Source: Palauibacter sp965207805
GTDB lineage: Bacteria > Gemmatimonadota > Gemmatimonadetes > Palauibacterales > Palauibacteraceae
DNA length: 64,000 bases
Direction of reading: 5' to 3'
NCBI GenBank assembly: GCA_965207805.1
Contig: OZ242312.1
Coordinates: forward strand, 1,674,001-1,738,000
Part shown: positions 7,576 through 16,762 of the stretch, piece by piece
How positions within the stretch are numbered: the first letter of the stretch is position 1
How the letters are laid out: the number at the start of each line of letters is the position of its first letter
Position numbers and translations under genes: made by a program
Notes under the pieces: generated by a model
Seen by the model: only the letters and a program-made list of their open reading frames with translations
What the model was told of the DNA's origin: nothing
The model's database searches: none

Positions 7576-9339
7576 ATGCCCAGGAAGCATGCGCTAATGC
7601 ACCGGAAGCACGCGTTCGCGTTCGCCGCCCGAATCCTTGCCGTGTGCGTGTCCGCCAGCATGGTCGTCCTCGCGCCGCTCGCCGCCCAGTCCGGTCGCAT
7701 GGCGGCACCGTCGCGGGGGGGCATGGTCGTGAGCAGTCACTACCTCGGCTCGGAAGCGGGCCAGGAGATCCTCGACAAGGGCGGGAATGCGGTCGATGCC
7801 GCCGTCGCCACGGCCTTTGCCCTGGCCGTGACGCTGCCCTCGGCCGGCAACGTGGGGGGCGGCGGGTTCCTCGTCTATCACGGGGCGGACGGGGAAGTGA
7901 CGACGTTCAATTTCCGCGAGAAGGCGGCGCTCGCGGCGACGGAGCGCATGTACCTGGGCCCGGATGGCGAAGTCCGGGACAACTCGAACCACATCGGCCT
8001 GCTCGCCATCGGCGTGCCGGGCACCGTGGCCGGGATGTGGAAGGCGCACCAGCGCCTGGGCCGGCTTCGCTGGGCGGATCTCGTCGAGCCGGCGATTCGG
8101 CTGGCCGAGGACGGCATGCCCTCCACGTGGGCGATGCAGAACTGGCTCCGCTCCCTGCCCGGCCGGGCGGGGCCGCTCTATGACGCGACCCGCGCGGCCT
8201 TCCTCAAGGACGGCGTCCGCATGTACGAGCCGGGCGAGACCTTCCGGCAGCCGGACCTCGCCGAGACGCTGCGCCGCATCCAGAGCGACGGGCACGACGG
8301 CTTCTACCGCGGGGAGACCGCGAAGCTGCTCGCCGATTTCATGGCCGAGCACGGCGGCCTGATCACGGAGGAGGACTTGGCCCGCTACGAGGCGGACGAG
8401 TTGACTCCGATCCACGGCACGTACCGGGGCTACGACGTCTATTCGATGCCGCCGCCGAGTTCGGGCGGTACGGGACTCGTGGAGATGCTCAATATCCTCG
8501 AGGGATACGACCTCGCGGAGATCGGACACAACTCGGCGCTCTACCTGCACCTGCTCACCGAATCGATGCGGCGCTCGTACGCGGATCGGGCACTCCACCT
8601 CGGAGACCCGAAGTTCAACCCCGACATGCCGATCGACCGTCTGACCTCCAAGGAATACGCCGGTCGCCTCAGGGCCAGCATCGACACGGAGCGGGCCTCC
8701 AGGAGCGATTCGGCGGCCTTCAACGGGGCCTTCCTGCAGGCGAGCGAGGAGACGACGCACTACTCCGTCGTGGATTCCGACGGGAACGCGGTCGCGGTCA
8801 CGTACACGCTCGAATTCGGCTACGGCTCCAGCATCGTCGTCCCCGGCGCGGGTTTTCTGCTGAACAACGAACTGGGCGACTTCAACGCGGTTCCCGGCCG
8901 CACGAATTCACGCGGCACGATCGGGACGCCGCCCAATCTCGTGGCGCCCGAGAAGCAGCCGCTGTCCAGCATGACGCCGACGATCGTCGCGCGCGACGGT
9001 CGGCCGGTGCTCGCGATCGGGAGTCCGGGGGGGCGAACGATCATCAATACCACGCTGCAGGTCGTGCTGAACGTCGTCGACCACGGGATGACCGGGTCGC
9101 AGTTCGGCCGGGCCATCGAGTCGCCTCGCATCCACCACCAGTGGCTGCCCGACGTGACCTCGTTCGAGGAGTGGGGCTTCTCGCCCGACACGAAGCGCCT
9201 CTACGAAGGTATGGGACACGTGACGCGGACCCGGGGCGGGCAGGGGCAGGCGATGGGGATCTACATCGACTGGGACACGGGACTCCGCTGGGGCGCCTCC
9301 GACAGCCGCGCCTTCGACGGCGGCGCGCGCGGAAACTAG
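7576..9339 (+). CDS. ggt: gamma-glutamyltransferase
   Basis: 587 aa precursor. GGTs are periplasmic N-terminal nucleophile enzymes that split themselves and then transfer or hydrolyse the gamma-glutamyl group of glutathione. The self-cleavage site is at E392/T393 in ETTHYSVVD, followed by DGNAVAVTYT. Oxyanion residues sit in PLSSMTPTI, and the substrate loop in GSPGGRTII. The large subunit begins after a signal peptide (about 1-36, ending PLAAQ) with GMVVSSHYLGSEAG and GGNAVDAAVA. Length is normal. The start follows GGAGGAGG at 7 bases. Its TAG shares the palindrome CTAG with the stop of the convergent gene. It probably recovers amino acids from exogenous gamma-glutamyl peptides. Confidence 0.96.
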   Translation: MPRKHALMHRKHAFAFAARILAVCVSASMVVLAPLAAQSGRMAAPSRGGMVVSSHYLGSEAGQEILDKGGNAVDAAVATAFALAVTLPSAGNVGGGGFLVYHGADGEVTTFNFREKAALAATERMYLGPDGEVRDNSNHIGLLAIGVPGTVAGMWKAHQRLGRLRWADLVEPAIRLAEDGMPSTWAMQNWLRSLPGRAGPLYDATRAAFLKDGVRMYEPGETFRQPDLAETLRRIQSDGHDGFYRGETAKLLADFMAEHGGLITEEDLARYEADELTPIHGTYRGYDVYSMPPPSSGGTGLVEMLNILEGYDLAEIGHNSALYLHLLTESMRRSYADRALHLGDPKFNPDMPIDRLTSKEYAGRLRASIDTERASRSDSAAFNGAFLQASEETTHYSVVDSDGNAVAVTYTLEFGYGSSIVVPGAGFLLNNELGDFNAVPGRTNSRGTIGTPPNLVAPEKQPLSSMTPTIVARDGRPVLAIGSPGGRTIINTTLQVVLNVVDHGMTGSQFGRAIESPRIHHQWLPDVTSFEEWGFSPDTKRLYEGMGHVTRTRGGQGQAMGIYIDWDTGLRWGASDSRAFDGGARGN

Positions 9340-10097
9340 CGCCGGGACACGACCTGGCCGGGAGCCGCGCGGCGTGCGGCGGGCCTGAACTTCCGCCGGT
9401 AGTGTCGAGTCCAGATGAAGATGGCCGGAACGCCGATCGCGGTTGGGAGCAGCCACGGCACGAGGGCGAGCGGCCCCGCGATCGCGTAGTCCCACATGCG
9501 TGGCGCGCCGAAGACGGCGAACGCGGTGTGAAACGCGATGCCCCCCGCGAGCATCGACGCCATGTGGCTGTAGAACCAGCCCATGGGCTCCCGACCAGGC
9601 TTCCTCATGAGCCGCAGCATGCGCGACCCCGTGAGGAGGCCGATCGGACTCAACCCCAGCAGGATCGGCGAAACGCTGGACCACAGCCCCAGCGCGAACG
9701 CGATGACGGTGACGCTCCCCGCGATGGATGCCCAGGCGAGGACTTCGTGGAACGGCGTCCGCAGCGTTTCCGGCACCCGTCGTGTGGCCACGGCTCTAAT
9801 CGCCTGGCGCACCGCCGCGAACGTCGTCACGCCGAGATAGCCGAGAAACAGGGGGAGGCCGTAGAGGTCGGGTCGTTCCGCCACGCCGATACCCTGACTC
9901 AGATGGGACGCGAACCGTCCCGCCGCCAGAACGACAGCCGACAGCGTCACCACATAGGCGCACCAGGTGTAGACGAGCCCCGCCCGCACGTGCGCCCGGC
10001 CGCCCTTGCGGGCAAACACCGGGATCCAGAACGCGACGAGGCCGACGAAGCCGGCCGCCACGTGTATCCGGAGGAGAGCGTCGAGTAGCGCGATCAT
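9336..10097 (-). CDS. DUF2306-like integral membrane protein
   Basis: 253 aa with about seven hydrophobic segments. The N-terminus has RIHVAAGFVGLVAFWIPVFA, then ARKGGRAHVRAGLVYTW, the pattern seen in DUF2306 proteins. Conserved-looking His residues sit in helices (RIHVAAG, GRAHVRAG, FHTAF), which could bind a cofactor, but that is inference. The start ATG overlaps the TGA of the PadR gene (ATGA), so the two are co-translated and the regulator probably controls this gene. The C-terminal tail is Arg-rich. Function unknown. Confidence 0.75.
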   Translation of the reverse strand: MIALLDALLRIHVAAGFVGLVAFWIPVFARKGGRAHVRAGLVYTWCAYVVTLSAVVLAAGRFASHLSQGIGVAERPDLYGLPLFLGYLGVTTFAAVRQAIRAVATRRVPETLRTPFHEVLAWASIAGSVTVIAFALGLWSSVSPILLGLSPIGLLTGSRMLRLMRKPGREPMGWFYSHMASMLAGGIAFHTAFAVFGAPRMWDYAIAGPLALVPWLLPTAIGVPAIFIWTRHYRRKFRPAARRAAPGQVVSRR

Positions 10098-10669
10098 GGC
10101 GCGGGTTCCGGCGGGGAGGCGAGCCTCCGGTCGATGGCCGCCAGCGTCAGGTCGCACCAGGTCACCTTCGCACCGATGGAATCGATGCCCATGCGCAGCG
10201 TCGCGAAGCGGTGAAACCCGTCGTCGCTGTACCTGTCCGGCTGGTCGCCGTGGGCAGCGAAGATCTTCCGTTCGATCGTCCGCAGCTCCGCGAGCCGGCC
10301 CGCCAGGTGGTCGCGCAGGTCCACCATGAAGGCACGCGTCTCGCGGAGGTCGTCGGCCGCGCTCATGAAGTAGAGCTGCGCGAGGTAGGCGAACCGTTCG
10401 ACTCCGACGACCGGCCCACTGCGCACCCAGCGGCGCAGTTCCGCCCGTCCCTCCCCGGTCAACGTGTAGACGCGGCGGTCCGGTCCCTTCGGGGAGGGTT
10501 CGAGCCGGCTTCGGAGCAGCCCCCGATCTTCAAGACGCTTGAGGGTGGGGTAGATCTGGCTGAGTTCGGCTGACCAGAGGTGCGCGACGGTCTCGCTGAA
10601 GGCGTCCTTCAGGTCGTACCCGCTCGCCGGCTTCTGCAGCAGGCCGAGGAGGATGTGATCGAGGCTCAT
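10094..10669 (-). CDS. PadR-family transcriptional regulator
   Basis: 191 aa. The N-terminal winged helix (1-80) has the PadR sequence LGLLQKPASGYDLK, LSQIYPTLKRLEDRGLL and DRRVYTLTGEGR. The C-terminal helical part (95-185) fits the Vir_act_alpha_C dimerisation domain. Such repressors release DNA on binding small aromatic or lipophilic ligands. A strong sigma-70-like promoter lies 42-70 bases upstream. It overlaps an imperfect dyad (CATA-N14-TATG, 10704-10725) that could be its own operator. It is followed with a 4-bp overlap by the DUF2306-like membrane gene, its likely target. Confidence 0.93.
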   Translation of the reverse strand: MSLDHILLGLLQKPASGYDLKDAFSETVAHLWSAELSQIYPTLKRLEDRGLLRSRLEPSPKGPDRRVYTLTGEGRAELRRWVRSGPVVGVERFAYLAQLYFMSAADDLRETRAFMVDLRDHLAGRLAELRTIERKIFAAHGDQPDRYSDDGFHRFATLRMGIDSIGAKVTWCDLTLAAIDRRLASPPEPAP

Positions 10670-10710
10670 GGCGGCTGTCCGGAGTACGCTATATCAATGA
10701 CGACATACCT

Positions 10711-10739
10711 ACTATATAAACTATGCTATACCATGTCAA
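10711..10739 (-). promoter_or_regulatory. sigma-70-type promoter of the padR-like operon
   Basis: On the minus strand, TTGACA (10739-10734) is followed after exactly 17 bases by TATAGT (10716-10711): a perfect -35 and a near-perfect -10. The predicted transcript starts near 10704, leaving about 35 bases before the ATG at 10669. The -10 lies inside the imperfect dyad CATA (10704-10707)/TATG (10722-10725), which would suit autoregulation by PadR. This is by far the best promoter match in the window. Confidence 0.8.
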
Positions 10740-10937
10740 CGCCCTCGTTTCCGGACTCAGCTACGAATGATCTCCGCGCCACGAGTGTAGTTGCCACCGT
10801 ACGGTGCCGCCTGCGAGGTGGGACGGGCGCGAACGCGCGTGTATCTTGCTGGTGTCGACACTGCAAACCGGCGTACCATACCGTCCGCGCGGCCCCGCCG
10901 CCCGCGGGCATTGTCTCGATTTTTTGGGAGGACGAGA

Positions 10938-11783
10938 ATGGCTCAGTCAGTGAAATCGCTTCGCATCGGCACGGTGGCCGCCGTCGCCGGGGTTCTCTTC
11001 GTACTCATCCTGTTCGTGTTCGGCTTCAACCGCGTCGACGAGTACGAGGTGGCGGTCAAGCGGAACCCGGTCACCGGCGCCGTGGCGCCCCGCCCCTACA
11101 CGCAGGGGCTATACCACAACGTCCTTCGCTCGTGGACGAACTATCCGCTGCGCGAGGTCCAGTATCCCGCGGGCGGACAGGCGGAGCGGCTGGATGCCCT
11201 CACCTCGGACCAGCTCCAGATCGCGGTCGACGCGGCCTACCGCTACCGCATCAACCCGGACAGCGCGGTCCATCTCTATCTCACGGTGGGGAACGAGAAC
11301 GCGGTCGCCTCGTTCGTCTACAACACGTATCGCTCCGCCATCCGGGACGCGATCGCGGAGATCGAGGCTTCGGACATCCTGTCCACCAACCGGACGGGCA
11401 TCTCCGGCCGCATCGAGGCGCTGATGACGGACCGCCTCAATCCGCGCGGCCTGGAGATCACGGATTTCTTCGTGCGCGAGGTCGTGCCGCCGGAAACGAT
11501 CCGCGAGGCGATCGAGGCCAAGCTGTCGCGCGAGCAGCAGGTGCAGTCCGAGGAGTACCAGACCCAGGTCGTGGTCGAACAGGCGAACCAGCAGCGCGCG
11601 GAAGCCGAGGGGATCCGGGATGCGCAGGACATCATCGCGGAGAGTCTCGCCGGCATCTCGGGCCAGCGCTACCTGTACTGGCGCTACCTGGAGATGCTCG
11701 GTCGGATCGGCGAGGGGAGCAACAACATGGTCATCGCGCCGACCGAAGGAGGCATCCCCCTCTTCTTCGCACCGGACCGCTAG
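10938..11783 (+). CDS. SPFH/prohibitin-domain membrane protein
   Basis: 281 aa. One N-terminal transmembrane segment (about 9-31) is followed by an SPFH/band-7 domain (about 35-215) with VDEYEVAVKRNPVTG at the start and REVVPPETIREAIEAKLSRE at the domain end. A coiled coil follows (about 210-250, EEYQTQVVVEQANQQRAEAE). This is the HflK/HflC/stomatin plan, in which the domain assembles rings at the membrane and often modulates proteases. The ATG follows GGGAGGACGAGA. A two-PDZ exported protein is encoded 162 bp downstream on the same strand. Specific partners are unknown. Confidence 0.88.
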   Translation: MAQSVKSLRIGTVAAVAGVLFVLILFVFGFNRVDEYEVAVKRNPVTGAVAPRPYTQGLYHNVLRSWTNYPLREVQYPAGGQAERLDALTSDQLQIAVDAAYRYRINPDSAVHLYLTVGNENAVASFVYNTYRSAIRDAIAEIEASDILSTNRTGISGRIEALMTDRLNPRGLEITDFFVREVVPPETIREAIEAKLSREQQVQSEEYQTQVVVEQANQQRAEAEGIRDAQDIIAESLAGISGQRYLYWRYLEMLGRIGEGSNNMVIAPTEGGIPLFFAPDR

Positions 11784-11945
11784 CAGTTCGCAGCCAGCTG
11801 GCAGCCTGCGGCAGGGTTCCGGCCGCGGGCTGCCGCCGTCGGGCAACCGACGCCCCTCCCCGGAGTGTCCGACCCTTCAGAAAAACGAAGGCCGAAATGA
11901 CGGCCGTAGTTCACCGCTTGGGGGAACGGTCCCGAGGGAGGATAC

Positions 11946-12908
11946 ATGAAGAACTGGAGAGATTCGCTCGCCGTCGGGCTTGCGGTGGCGCTGGTTGCCG
12001 GATTGTACGCCGGTGTCGCGCCGGCCGCGGCCCAGGAGGAGGATGAGGACGAGCGGCGCGAACGGGTTCAGGTCGCCTTTTCCGGGGGTGGCGCATACCT
12101 CGGTGTGGAGATTCTGGATGTCGACGGGGAGCGCGCTTCGGAACTCGGGATGTCTCGCCCGTACGGCGTCTACATCGACGGGGTCGTGGACGGCGAACCG
12201 GCGGCGGAAGCCGGCATCGAGGCGGGCGACGTCGTCGTGGCCTGGAACGGCGAGCGCGTCGAGAGCGTCGCGGGGCTTCGGCGGCTGGTGAGCGAGACTC
12301 CGCCCGGGCGCGTCGTCGATTTGACGGTGCTCCGTGACGGAGCGGAAAGGGTAATATCCGTCGAGCTTGCTGAGCGCACCGGTATCTTCTCGGGGACCAG
12401 CGGCTTGACATTCCTGTCTCCTCCGCGGATCGACGTATCGCGGGTCTACGCCCCGTCTGCGCGCGACGCGCGGGAACGGGCGCGCGAACTGGAGGAACGG
12501 GCGCGCGAATTGGCGGTGCGGGTCCGGGAGGCGCAGGAGGGGGTCGCGGAGGGGACGGATCGCATCTTCTACCTGGCGGGGCGGCCGCGGCTCGGCGCCA
12601 ATACGCAGAGCCTGGGCGACCAGCTCGCGGAGTATTTCGGTGTGGAAGGCGGCGTCCTCGTAACCTCGGTGTACGAGGATACGCCGGCGGAGGCGGGCGG
12701 CCTGCGGGCGGGCGACGTGATCGTCGGACTCGGTGACGAGGACATCGATGACCCCAACGACCTGCGCCGGGCACTCGCGGATCTCGAGTCGGGGGAAGTG
12801 TCGGTCCGCATCGTCCGCGACGGCGCGGAGCAGACGCTCACGGTTGAGTTGGAGGACCGGGAGCGTCCGTTCCGGTGGCGGCGGGGCGTAGACGGCCTCG
12901 ACCGCTAG
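11946..12908 (+). CDS. exported protein with two PDZ domains
   Basis: 320 aa. Signal peptide 1-29 (ending APAAAQ). PDZ 1 spans about 45-135 (AYLGVEILD, EPAAEAGIEAGDVVVAWNGE). A very basic/acidic linker lies at about 165-190 (ARERARELEERARELAVRV). PDZ 2 spans about 215-305 (GVLVTSVYEDTPAEAGGLRA, GDVIVGLGDEDI). No protease domain is attached, so it resembles a stand-alone binding scaffold rather than DegP/HtrA. The start follows GGGAGGATAC. Its position behind an SPFH gene suggests a link to membrane protein quality control (inference). Confidence 0.85.
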   Translation: MKNWRDSLAVGLAVALVAGLYAGVAPAAAQEEDEDERRERVQVAFSGGGAYLGVEILDVDGERASELGMSRPYGVYIDGVVDGEPAAEAGIEAGDVVVAWNGERVESVAGLRRLVSETPPGRVVDLTVLRDGAERVISVELAERTGIFSGTSGLTFLSPPRIDVSRVYAPSARDARERARELEERARELAVRVREAQEGVAEGTDRIFYLAGRPRLGANTQSLGDQLAEYFGVEGGVLVTSVYEDTPAEAGGLRAGDVIVGLGDEDIDDPNDLRRALADLESGEVSVRIVRDGAEQTLTVELEDRERPFRWRRGVDGLDR

Positions 12909-12924
12909 CGCCGTTGCAGCGGGG

Positions 12925-13995
12925 CTAGTCGAACAGGCCCAGTTGCGGGCCGGCCCGCGGCGGCCGGAAGTGTTCCGCCGTGAGGTCGTAGTCGCGCGGC
13001 TCGATTCCGTGCTTCGCACGCGCCAGTGAGAAGAGCCGCGCGACCTGTTCGGCAAACGGGCCGCGACCGCGCATCCGCTCCCCGAAGGTCGACGCATAGA
13101 GGCTCCCGCCTCTCAACTCCCGCATGCGGTTGAGCACCTTCTCGGCCCGGTCCGGACAGTTGCGCCGCAGCCAGTCCTCGAACAGGGCGGCGACCCCGAA
13201 TGGGAGGCGAAGCATGATGTAGATCGCCCGCCCCGCCCCCGCCTTCGCGGCCTCCTCCAGGATAGCCGGGATCTCATGGTCCGTGAGTCCCGGAATCACG
13301 GGCGCCACGTTCACGCCCACCGGGATGCCGGCATCCGCCAGCCGCGCGATCGCGTCGAGCCGCCGCTCGGGGGTCGAGGCACGCGGCTCCAGTTTTCGCT
13401 GCAGCGAGCGGTCCAGCGACGTGATGGAGAGCTGGACCCGCACGGCGTCGTAACGCGCGAGTTCACGCAGGAGGTCGGTGTCCCGCGTTACCCGGTGGTG
13501 CTTGGTCACGATCCCGACCGGGTTCCGGGCTTCGGCCAGCACCTCGAGGCAGCGGCGAGTGATCCCGAGGCGTCGCTCCAGAGGCTGATACGGGTCCGTG
13601 ACGCCGCTGAGTATGAGTACCTGGGGTTTCCACCGTGGCGAGGCCAGTTCCCGTCTGAGCAGCGCCGGGGCCTCCGGCTTCGCCAGGATCCGGCTCTCGA
13701 AGTCGAGTCCCGCGGAAAACCCGAAGTATTCGTGCGTGGGTCGCGCGTAGCAGTACGAGCAGCCCGTCTCGCAGCCGCGGTACGGGTTCAGGCTGGCGTC
13801 GAATCCGAGGTCCGGGCTGTTGTTGTATGAGATGATCGTGCGGGAGCGGTCCTCAAGAATCTCGGTTTGCGGACCCGGATCGGACGCGAGCGTCCAGGCC
13901 TCCCGCTCGACCGCGAGAGGGAGGAAGCGGTTCGCCGGGTTGTGCGCGCTTCCGCGTCCCCGGATCGAGCGCCGTGGCTCCGAAACTCCGCGCAT
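12925..13995 (-). CDS. PA0069-family radical SAM protein
   Basis: 356 aa. The radical SAM cluster motif CxxxCxxC is C75-ETG-C79-SY-C82, inside YRGCETGCSYCYARPTHEY, typical of the PA0069/spore-photoproduct-lyase-like group. Flanking family features are SYNNSPDLGFDASLNPYRGC before the cluster, LSGVTDPYQPLER, VRVQLSITSLD and the final GPQLGLF. The N-terminal IRGRG stretch is also common in the group. The reaction of PA0069 proteins is not established. GGGAG precedes the ATG, and a plausible promoter lies at 14042-14071. It stands alone, convergent with the PDZ gene (16 bp gap). Confidence 0.9.
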   Translation of the reverse strand: MRGVSEPRRSIRGRGSAHNPANRFLPLAVEREAWTLASDPGPQTEILEDRSRTIISYNNSPDLGFDASLNPYRGCETGCSYCYARPTHEYFGFSAGLDFESRILAKPEAPALLRRELASPRWKPQVLILSGVTDPYQPLERRLGITRRCLEVLAEARNPVGIVTKHHRVTRDTDLLRELARYDAVRVQLSITSLDRSLQRKLEPRASTPERRLDAIARLADAGIPVGVNVAPVIPGLTDHEIPAILEEAAKAGAGRAIYIMLRLPFGVAALFEDWLRRNCPDRAEKVLNRMRELRGGSLYASTFGERMRGRGPFAEQVARLFSLARAKHGIEPRDYDLTAEHFRPPRAGPQLGLFD

Positions 13996-14041
13996 CGTCT
14001 CCCGCTTGACGTATTTCGGTATTTATTCGGTATTCGGATGC

Positions 14042-14071
14042 ATAATGGTGAGCCGACGGTCGAAGGGTCAA
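14042..14071 (-). promoter_or_regulatory. probable promoter of the radical SAM gene
   Basis: Minus strand TTGACC (14071-14066), an 18-base spacer, then CATTAT (14047-14042). The predicted start near 14035 leaves about 40 bases to the ATG at 13995. The leader between is unusually AT-rich for this genome and repeats CGAAT/CGGTATT-like units. A consensus match only. Confidence 0.45.
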
Positions 14072-14144
14072 GTCCCGCGAGCCTGCGGGGCGATGCAGCG
14101 CCGGGATCGCGCCACGACGCAGGCCGCTTCGCCACGGTGTGCCG

Positions 14145-14765
14145 CTAGAAGCTGATGCCGAGCCGGAGGGTCAGGGCGTCGTGCCGGGGCTCTCCGTCGC
14201 CCCGGAGCACCTGGGATCCGACGGCGACATCGGATCCCATCAGCGAGCCGATGCCGAATCCGTAGCGCACTTCCGGCCACAGCCGGAAACCGAGGTCGAG
14301 TTCGACGCCGACGCCGAACTCCGCTCGAACCGGGCGTGCCGTGAGGAGGTCGTCCACGCCTGAAAAGGTGCTCGACGGGAAGGTCAGAACGGGCCCGCCC
14401 AGCACGTAGGGCTGTACGGCCGGCAGGGGGAGCCGAAGGCGGAAGTCCAGCGGGATTTCCACCATGTCGATGTCGAACCGGACCCGTTCCTCGCCCGCCC
14501 TCGCGACGAGCTGCGGCATGCGATGGTAGATGAGCGCCGGCCGGATGGAGAAGGTCGCCAGATTGAAGTTCAGGAATACGCCGACGTGATACCCGTCGGT
14601 GAAGTCCGTGAGATCGAATCCGTTCTCCGGCAGGAACTCCGCGAGCGTGTCGCGGTTGTAGCCCGCGAGGATGCCGATCTGGGCCTCGGCCGCCGTCGGA
14701 AGGGAGCAGATGAGACCCAGCGCGAGGCCGGCACCCCACCTTCCCACGTTGCGCTTTACCCCCAT
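14145..14765 (-). CDS. outer-membrane beta-barrel protein
   Basis: 206 aa. Signal peptide 1-28 (ending AAEAQ) is followed by alternating hydrophobic/polar strands: GYHVGVFLNFNL, FDIDMVEIPLDFRLRL, VQPYVLGGPVLTF and AEFGVGVELDLGFRLWPEVR. It ends in LRLGISF, and a terminal Phe is the usual Bam-recognised signal. Size suits an eight- to ten-strand barrel of the porin-like OMP beta-barrel family. It is divergent from the amidohydrolase gene. No enzyme residues are evident. Confidence 0.82.
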   Translation of the reverse strand: MGVKRNVGRWGAGLALGLICSLPTAAEAQIGILAGYNRDTLAEFLPENGFDLTDFTDGYHVGVFLNFNLATFSIRPALIYHRMPQLVARAGEERVRFDIDMVEIPLDFRLRLPLPAVQPYVLGGPVLTFPSSTFSGVDDLLTARPVRAEFGVGVELDLGFRLWPEVRYGFGIGSLMGSDVAVGSQVLRGDGEPRHDALTLRLGISF

Positions 14766-14957
14766 TGCATCGGTCCTCTCCTACCCTCGTTCGCGGAAGA
14801 TCCGGGAGCGCCCGGAGCTCTGCGGGACTCCGGTGGAACGTACCGGTACGGGTTCCGGTGGGGTAGCTGGGAGGGCAGGTTCCGCGCGAGTCCTGTGCGC
14901 CACTGATGACGCGCCGCTATGATCAGCCGAACCGCTCACATCGAGGTCAGGGACACC

Positions 14958-16733
14958 ATGATTCGACACCGCGAAGTACCGTCCGTTCTTGTCCTGCCGT
15001 TTCTCCTCTTGGCCCTCGCGGCCTGCGCGACCGACGCCGGGGATTCGGCGGAAGCGGGTCGCGCGGCGGCCGCGGATCCGCCGATGGACGTGGCTGAACT
15101 CGTGCTCACCAACGGGAAGATCGCGACCCTGGCGGGCGAGGGCGGGGAGGTGGTCAGCGCCCTCGCGTCGAGGGACGGGCGGATCGTCGCGCTCGGGGCG
15201 GACGACGAGGTCTCCGGATGGATCGGGGAAGGCACCGAGGTCATCGACCTTGGGGGCCGGCTCGCGATCCCCGGGTTCATCGAAGGCCACGGTCATTTCA
15301 TGGGCCTGGGGAACGCGCGCATGATCCTCGACCTGACGACCGCCGACACCTGGGATGACATCGTCAGCCTGGTGGGAGAGGCGGCCTCGAGCGCGGAACC
15401 GGGCGCCTGGATCAGCGGCAGGGGCTGGCACCAGGAGAAGTGGAGCGAGCCACCCGATCCAATGGTCGAGGGGCAGCCGGTCCACGACGGCCTCAGCGCG
15501 GTGAGCCCCGCCAATCCGGTCATTCTGACGCATGCGAGCGGACATGCCTCCTTCGTGAACGAGAGGGCGCTCGAGTTGGCCGGGATCGACGCCGACACGC
15601 CCAACCCTCCGGGCGGCGAGATCGTACATGATGCGACGGGGCGGCCCACCGGCGTCCTGAGGGAGACTGCGCAGCGCCTGGCGCGCGCGGCGTTTGCCGA
15701 GGAAGAGGCAAACCGCTCGGAGGCCGAGCGCGAGGCGCGGGCGCGCGAACAGGTACGGCTGGCGAACCAGGAGCTGCTGCGGAAGGGAGTCACGAGCTTC
15801 CAGGACGCGGGTTCCGGATTCGGGACGGTGGACCTGCTCAAGGCGCTGGCGGACGAGGGCGCGCTGCCCGTGCGGCTCTACGTGATGCTGCAGGGCGGGA
15901 TGGCGACGCTCGAGGGGCGGCTGGACGAGTACTACATGGTCGGATATGGGGGCGACCGGCTCACCGTGCGATCGATCAAACAGGTCGCGGATGGGGCGCT
16001 GGGGTCGCACGGTGCCTGGCTGCTCGAACCCTATTCGGACATGCCTTCGTCCATCGGTCTGCCGACGACGCCGCCGGAGGAGATCGAGCGCATCGCGCGG
16101 CTGGCGATCGAGCGTGGCTATCAGGTCAATACGCACGCGATCGGGGATCGGGCGAACCGTGAGGTGCTGGATCTGTACGCGCGCACCTTCGCCGACCACG
16201 CGGACATGAGCGACCTGCGATGGAGGATCGAGCACGCGCAGCACGTCAATCCGGCGGATATTCCCCGTTTCGCCGAGCTCGGCGTCATCGCCTCCATGCA
16301 GGGCGTCCACGCCTGTTCGGACGGTCCCTGGGTCATCCTCCGACTCGGCCCGGGTCGCGCGCGCTCCGGCGCGTACGTGTGGCAGGACTTCATGCGGGCC
16401 GGAGTGATCGTGACGAACGGCACGGATGTCCCGGTCGAGGACGCGGACCCTCTGGCGAGCTTCCACTGCACGGTCACGCGCGTGATCGAGGGTGGCGAGA
16501 CCTTCTTCGAGGGGCAGGCGATGACGCGCGAGGAGGCGCTCCGTTCGTATACGTGGGCCAACGCGTACGCCGCGTTCGAGGAGGACCTCAAGGGGACGCT
16601 CGAAGTCGGGAAGCTGGCGGACATTACGGTCCTGTCCCGCGACATCCTCACGATTCCCGCGGACGAGATCCTGGAGACCGTGGTGGAATACACGATCATC
16701 GGTGGCCGCCCGGAGTACAGTCGGAGTAACTGA
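14958..16733 (+). CDS. YtcJ-like metal-dependent amidohydrolase lipoprotein
   Basis: 591 aa. It belongs to the Amidohydrolase_3 group (TIM-barrel hydrolases, YtcJ/N-substituted formamide deformylase-like). Visible: N-terminal composite sheet and AIPGFIEGHGHF with the HxH metal ligands, VTSFQDAG, QVNTHAIGDRAN and WRIEHAQHV with further His ligands, then TNGTDVPVEDADPL near the end with the metal-binding Asp. A start at 14958 (behind AGGTCAGGGACACC) gives a clean lipoprotein signal ending LAAC. An upstream ATG at 14919 would put 13 extra hydrophilic residues in front. It is probably envelope-anchored. Substrate unknown. Confidence 0.9.
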   Translation: MIRHREVPSVLVLPFLLLALAACATDAGDSAEAGRAAAADPPMDVAELVLTNGKIATLAGEGGEVVSALASRDGRIVALGADDEVSGWIGEGTEVIDLGGRLAIPGFIEGHGHFMGLGNARMILDLTTADTWDDIVSLVGEAASSAEPGAWISGRGWHQEKWSEPPDPMVEGQPVHDGLSAVSPANPVILTHASGHASFVNERALELAGIDADTPNPPGGEIVHDATGRPTGVLRETAQRLARAAFAEEEANRSEAEREARAREQVRLANQELLRKGVTSFQDAGSGFGTVDLLKALADEGALPVRLYVMLQGGMATLEGRLDEYYMVGYGGDRLTVRSIKQVADGALGSHGAWLLEPYSDMPSSIGLPTTPPEEIERIARLAIERGYQVNTHAIGDRANREVLDLYARTFADHADMSDLRWRIEHAQHVNPADIPRFAELGVIASMQGVHACSDGPWVILRLGPGRARSGAYVWQDFMRAGVIVTNGTDVPVEDADPLASFHCTVTRVIEGGETFFEGQAMTREEALRSYTWANAYAAFEEDLKGTLEVGKLADITVLSRDILTIPADEILETVVEYTIIGGRPEYSRSN

Positions 16734-16762
16734 GCGGCGCGCCGCGGCGGGCCGGATGGGCG

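Noticed and set aside
10852..10861. Perfect palindrome GTGTCGACAC upstream of the SPFH gene
   Set aside because: Ten-base palindromes occur by chance and there is no second copy nearby to support an operator.
10726..10911. Small minus-strand frame of 61 codons upstream of padR
   Set aside because: It contains the promoter sequences of padR, has no good start context and resembles no protein.
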